Of a DNA stretch of 64,000 bases, positions 61,810 through 64,000 are shown one piece after another. The stretch covers positions 1 through 64,000 of the forward strand of contig CALKIW010000189.1 in NCBI GenBank assembly GCA_937995875.1. The letters are read 5' to 3'. A program made the position numbers and the translations under genes. The stretch's first letter is position 1. Each line of letters opens with the position of its first letter. The stretch is from an uncultured Bacteroidales bacterium (GTDB lineage: Bacteria; Bacteroidota; Bacteroidia; Bacteroidales; Bacteroidaceae). The notes below the pieces were generated by a model. The model was not told where the DNA came from and did no database searches. It saw only the letters and a list, made by a program, of their open reading frames with translations.

Positions 61810-62439
61810 ATGAAGACAATGACAGAACAAACAAAAGAGAAGATAAAAGAAATAAAGCGGAGTTTCCGGCTGATGATGAACGGCACGGCCTCGCGGTCGA
61901 TGCGTGAGAAAGGATTGGACTATCATCTCAACTGGGGAGTCTCGTTCATGGATCTGAAACAAATGGCTGAGGAAATCGGGAAGGCCTACGATTTGGCCAT
62001 TGAGCTATGGAAGGAAGATATCCGCGAGTGCAAGATATTGGCCACGCTGCTGATGCCGGCCGACAAGATGCCGGTGGAGATAGCTGAAATCTGGATGGAA
62101 CAGACGCAATCGCAGGAGATGGCGGAGATGCAGGCCTTCAACCTTTACCAATATGTGGACTATGCGCCGGCGATGGCCTACAAATGGATGGCCAGCGATC
62201 GTGAGGTAAACCAGATATGCGCGTACAACATTTTGAGCCGACTATTTATGAAAGGACAGGAGCCCAACGAGCGTGGCATCCATGAATTTCTGGATCAGGC
62301 TCTGACGGCAATGCAGTCGGGCTCGGTAGGCGTGAGCCATGCGGCGATGAATGCCGTGAGGCGTTTTGCCGAACTGGGAGTGATGTACGAGCGGGTGGCT
62401 AAGTCGGCGGTGTCGAAACATGGGATGGACTGGTTGTAG
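61810..62439 (+). CDS. AlkD-like DNA alkylation repair family protein
   Basis: A 209-residue all-helical protein of the HEAT-repeat-like AlkD/DNA alkylation repair superfamily. The first 60 residues (IKRSFRLMMNGTASRSMREK, LDYHLNWGVSFMDLKQMAEE) match these proteins. In true AlkD, aromatic and Asp residues flip or flank an alkylated base; which are kept here cannot be settled by eye. The gap from DPP III is 149 nt. Activity unproven. Confidence 0.78.
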   Translation: MKTMTEQTKEKIKEIKRSFRLMMNGTASRSMREKGLDYHLNWGVSFMDLKQMAEEIGKAYDLAIELWKEDIRECKILATLLMPADKMPVEIAEIWMEQTQSQEMAEMQAFNLYQYVDYAPAMAYKWMASDREVNQICAYNILSRLFMKGQEPNERGIHEFLDQALTAMQSGSVGVSHAAMNAVRRFAELGVMYERVAKSAVSKHGMDWL

Positions 62440-62557
62440 CATCAGGCCCAACGGGCATCGTCAAGCGCGATGTTCGGGACAGACAGAAATCGGGCTTATG
62501 GGTGCGAAGATTACAGAATATGCTATAATTTCAAACGAAAGACAAATATTAAGGTAA

Positions 62558-63223
62558 ATGAAAAAGAGTTGTATATTGATAGCTGCATCCGTTTGTATGC
62601 TGACAACGGGGTGTGGTGGCTTAGGCACGACTGCATCGGGAGGTGCGTCGTCCCCGTCGGCGTCAGGATCGACAGGCAATGTGTTGGGTGATATAGTGGG
62701 CGCCATGACCAATGGCGAGACTATTGTTAATGTGCTGAGCAATGTGATTGGAATGGATAAGGTTTCCAAGACACAGCTTTACGGCACGTGGAAATACGAC
62801 GGGCCGGGATGCGCGTTCACCTCAGACCAAGCCCTTGCCAGAGCGGGCGGAGCAGTGGCCGCTACCCAAATAGAGGAAAAGTTGGCTGCGTATTATGCAC
62901 AGTTGGGGCTGAATAACGGGAACACTTATATCACCTTTGATAAAGACGGCTCCTTCTCGTCAAAGCTCAACGGCAAAAGTTGGAATGGAAACTACACCTA
63001 TGACGCCAAGACGGGAGCATTGACTATGAAGGGAATGATGTTGAGTCTCAACGGCTTCATCACGCGAAACGGAACGGGAATCAGTGTGTTGTTCGAGTCA
63101 AAGAAACTGTTGTCTTGGATAAGAACAATGTCTGTGCTGTCGGGAAATTCTACCCTGAGCACCATCGGCGACATCAGTAAAAACTATGATGGGGTGAGAA
63201 TAGGATTCGATATGAAGAGGTAG
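62558..63223 (+). CDS. DUF4923 family lipoprotein
   Basis: A 221-residue exported protein with a lipoprotein signal (CILIAASVCMLTTGC, Cys about 19). After a Gly/Ser-rich linker (about 20-45) comes a lipocalin-like beta domain (QLYGTWKYDGPGCAF, YITFDKDGSFSSKLNGKSW, NGNYTYDAKTGALTMKG). It matches DUF4923, of unknown function. It ends at a strong terminator before the MoxR gene. Confidence 0.83.
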   Translation: MKKSCILIAASVCMLTTGCGGLGTTASGGASSPSASGSTGNVLGDIVGAMTNGETIVNVLSNVIGMDKVSKTQLYGTWKYDGPGCAFTSDQALARAGGAVAATQIEEKLAAYYAQLGLNNGNTYITFDKDGSFSSKLNGKSWNGNYTYDAKTGALTMKGMMLSLNGFITRNGTGISVLFESKKLLSWIRTMSVLSGNSTLSTIGDISKNYDGVRIGFDMKR

Positions 63224-63292
63224 GTTTGACGATGAAAGACAGAATGGCGTCAGACTGAAGTGTAAATAGTTTTAATTGAACTTTAGTATTTC

Positions 63293-63328
63293 AAAAGTTT
63301 CTTAAATCCTTAGGGTTGAGAAACTTTT
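63293..63328 (+). terminator. Terminator after the DUF4923 gene
   Basis: AAAAGTTTCT and AGAAACTTTT form a perfect 10-bp stem with a 16-nt loop, followed by TT. Confidence 0.82.
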
Positions 63329-63350
63329 TTAATTATATTTAGTAAGTATA

Positions 63351-63383
63351 TTGCACCCCTCTTAATATAAAATTGTATTTTTG
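63351..63383 (+). promoter_or_regulatory. Promoter of the MoxR gene
   Basis: TTG (63351-63353), a 22-base spacer and TATTTTTG (63376-63383), 35 bases before the ATG. Confidence 0.6.
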
Positions 63384-63418
63384 CGCTTGAAAAGAAATAA
63401 AGTAAAAAATAGGACATT

Positions 63419-64000
63419 ATGGCAGAATCTGTAGATATTAGAGAACTCAATATCAGGATAGAGCAGCAGAGCGGTTTTGTGACCAATCTGACGACAGGAA
63501 TGGATAAGGTCATCGTTGGCCAGAAGCATTTGGTAGATATGTTGCTCATCTCGCTTCTCAGCGATGGACATATCCTTTTGGAAGGTGTGCCCGGTTTGGC
63601 AAAGACGTTGGCCATCAAAACGTTGGCCCAGCTGGTGGATGCCAGTTTCAGTCGCATACAGTTTACGCCGGATTTGCTTCCCGCCGATGTTGTGGGAACA
63701 ATGATTTACTCGCAGAAGGATGAGAAATTCCAGGTGAAGAAAGGGCCGGTGTTTGCCAATTTCGTGTTGGCGGATGAGATCAACCGTGCTCCGGCGAAGG
63801 TGCAAAGCGCATTGCTTGAGGCGATGCAGGAGCATCAGGTGACTATTGGGGAGCAGACATTCAAGTTGCCCAATCCGTTCTTGGTGATGGCGACGCAGAA
63901 TCCCATTGAACAGGAAGGTACCTATCCGCTGCCAGAGGCGCAGGTAGACCGATTCATGTTGAAGGTGGTTATCGACTATCCTACACTGGAAGAAGAGAAA
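63419..64000 (+). CDS. MoxR-family AAA ATPase (5' part, runs off the window)
   Basis: The first 194 residues of a MoxR-type AAA+ ATPase, truncated by the window edge. Walker A is GVPGLAKT (about residues 55-62), Walker B is [10 protein letters not shown] (about 117-126), and sensor-type text [19 protein letters not shown] follows (about 157-175). MoxR proteins act as chaperones for metal- or von-Willebrand-domain proteins; in Bacteroidales the gene usually heads an aerotolerance (bat) operon with DUF58 and VWA proteins. That downstream part is not visible here. The ATG at 63419 follows its own promoter. Confidence 0.9.
   Translation, partial: MAESVDIRELNIRIEQQSGFVTNLTTGMDKVIVGQKHLVDMLLISLLSDGHILLEGVPGLAKTLAIKTLAQLVDASFSRIQFTPDLLPADVVGTMIYSQKDEKFQVKKGPVFANFVLADEINRAPAKVQSALLEAMQEHQVTIGEQTFKLPNPFLVMATQNPIEQEGTYPLPEAQVDRFMLKVVIDYPTLEEEK

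Overview
The window comes from a member of the Bacteroidales, most likely Prevotella or a close relative. The evidence is the run of Bacteroidetes-type promoters (-7 box TAnnTTTG, often with TTG or TTTG 19-20 bases upstream), a secreted protein with a type IX secretion-like tail, a TamB/lipoprotein-TamL pair, an M49 dipeptidyl peptidase with HECLGH, a GH57/GT4/debranching glycogen cluster, and many proteins of families typical of Bacteroidales (DUF3078, DUF3316, DUF4112, DUF4827, DUF4923). No rRNA, plasmid, phage, insertion sequence or CRISPR was seen. Gene content is core chromosome; the unusual material is between the genes.

Layout. 1-1.2 kb: repeat element A and initiator tRNA. 1.2-11 kb (+): tetR-fabG-pseudouridine synthase, then tamB-tamL and a small membrane protein. 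11.1-13.6 kb (-): secreted OB-fold protein and secreted nuclease. 14.1-19.3 kb (+): sugar nucleotidyltransferase, repeat C, DHH phosphoesterase, DUF4827 lipoprotein, glmM. 19.5-20.2 kb (-): two tRNA-Lys and tRNA-Pro. 20.4-21.4 kb (+): unknown protein and crcB. 21.5-22.4 kb: an orphan transcription unit (RNA1) and repeat B. 22.7-24.6 kb (-): flavinylated membrane redox protein with an exported nitroreductase. 24.9-30 kb (-): 22-bp array 1, GH57, glycogen synthase, debranching enzyme. 30.5-32.5 kb: repeat D, small lipoprotein, DUF4112, tRNA-Leu, 22-bp array 2. 32.5-39.3 kb (-): tex, S41 peptidase, DUF3316, parC. 39.7-47 kb (+): repeat E, glyS, FKBP, RNA2, MATE pump, RNA3, gdhA. 47.1-56.3 kb (-): two MFS paralogues, S9 peptidase, yidC, pyrG. 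56.5-64 kb: DUF3078, repeat F, phosphodiesterase, DPP III, AlkD-like protein, DUF4923 lipoprotein and the start of a MoxR ATPase.

The main discovery is a dispersed intergenic element found six times here (A 171-555, B 22081-22433, C about 15415-15790, D about 30520-30826, E about 39717-40098, F about 57873-58215). It has a conserved left module (core CAGCGCAAAAAGGGCTATGT), a central array of exactly five degenerate, quasi-palindromic units of 22 bp, and a conserved right module. Two longer 22-bp-period arrays without the modules abut the 3' ends of the GH57 and tex genes. No gene in the window explains these repeats.

The second discovery is a set of three promoter-to-terminator units with no credible ORF (RNA1, RNA2, RNA3). 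RNA1 and RNA2 share promoter architecture, the sequence just after the -7 box, and an upstream TGTGCGCG(Y)ACAC motif; RNA2 and RNA3 share a terminator hairpin design. All of this is read by eye from sequence; homology and expression were not tested.
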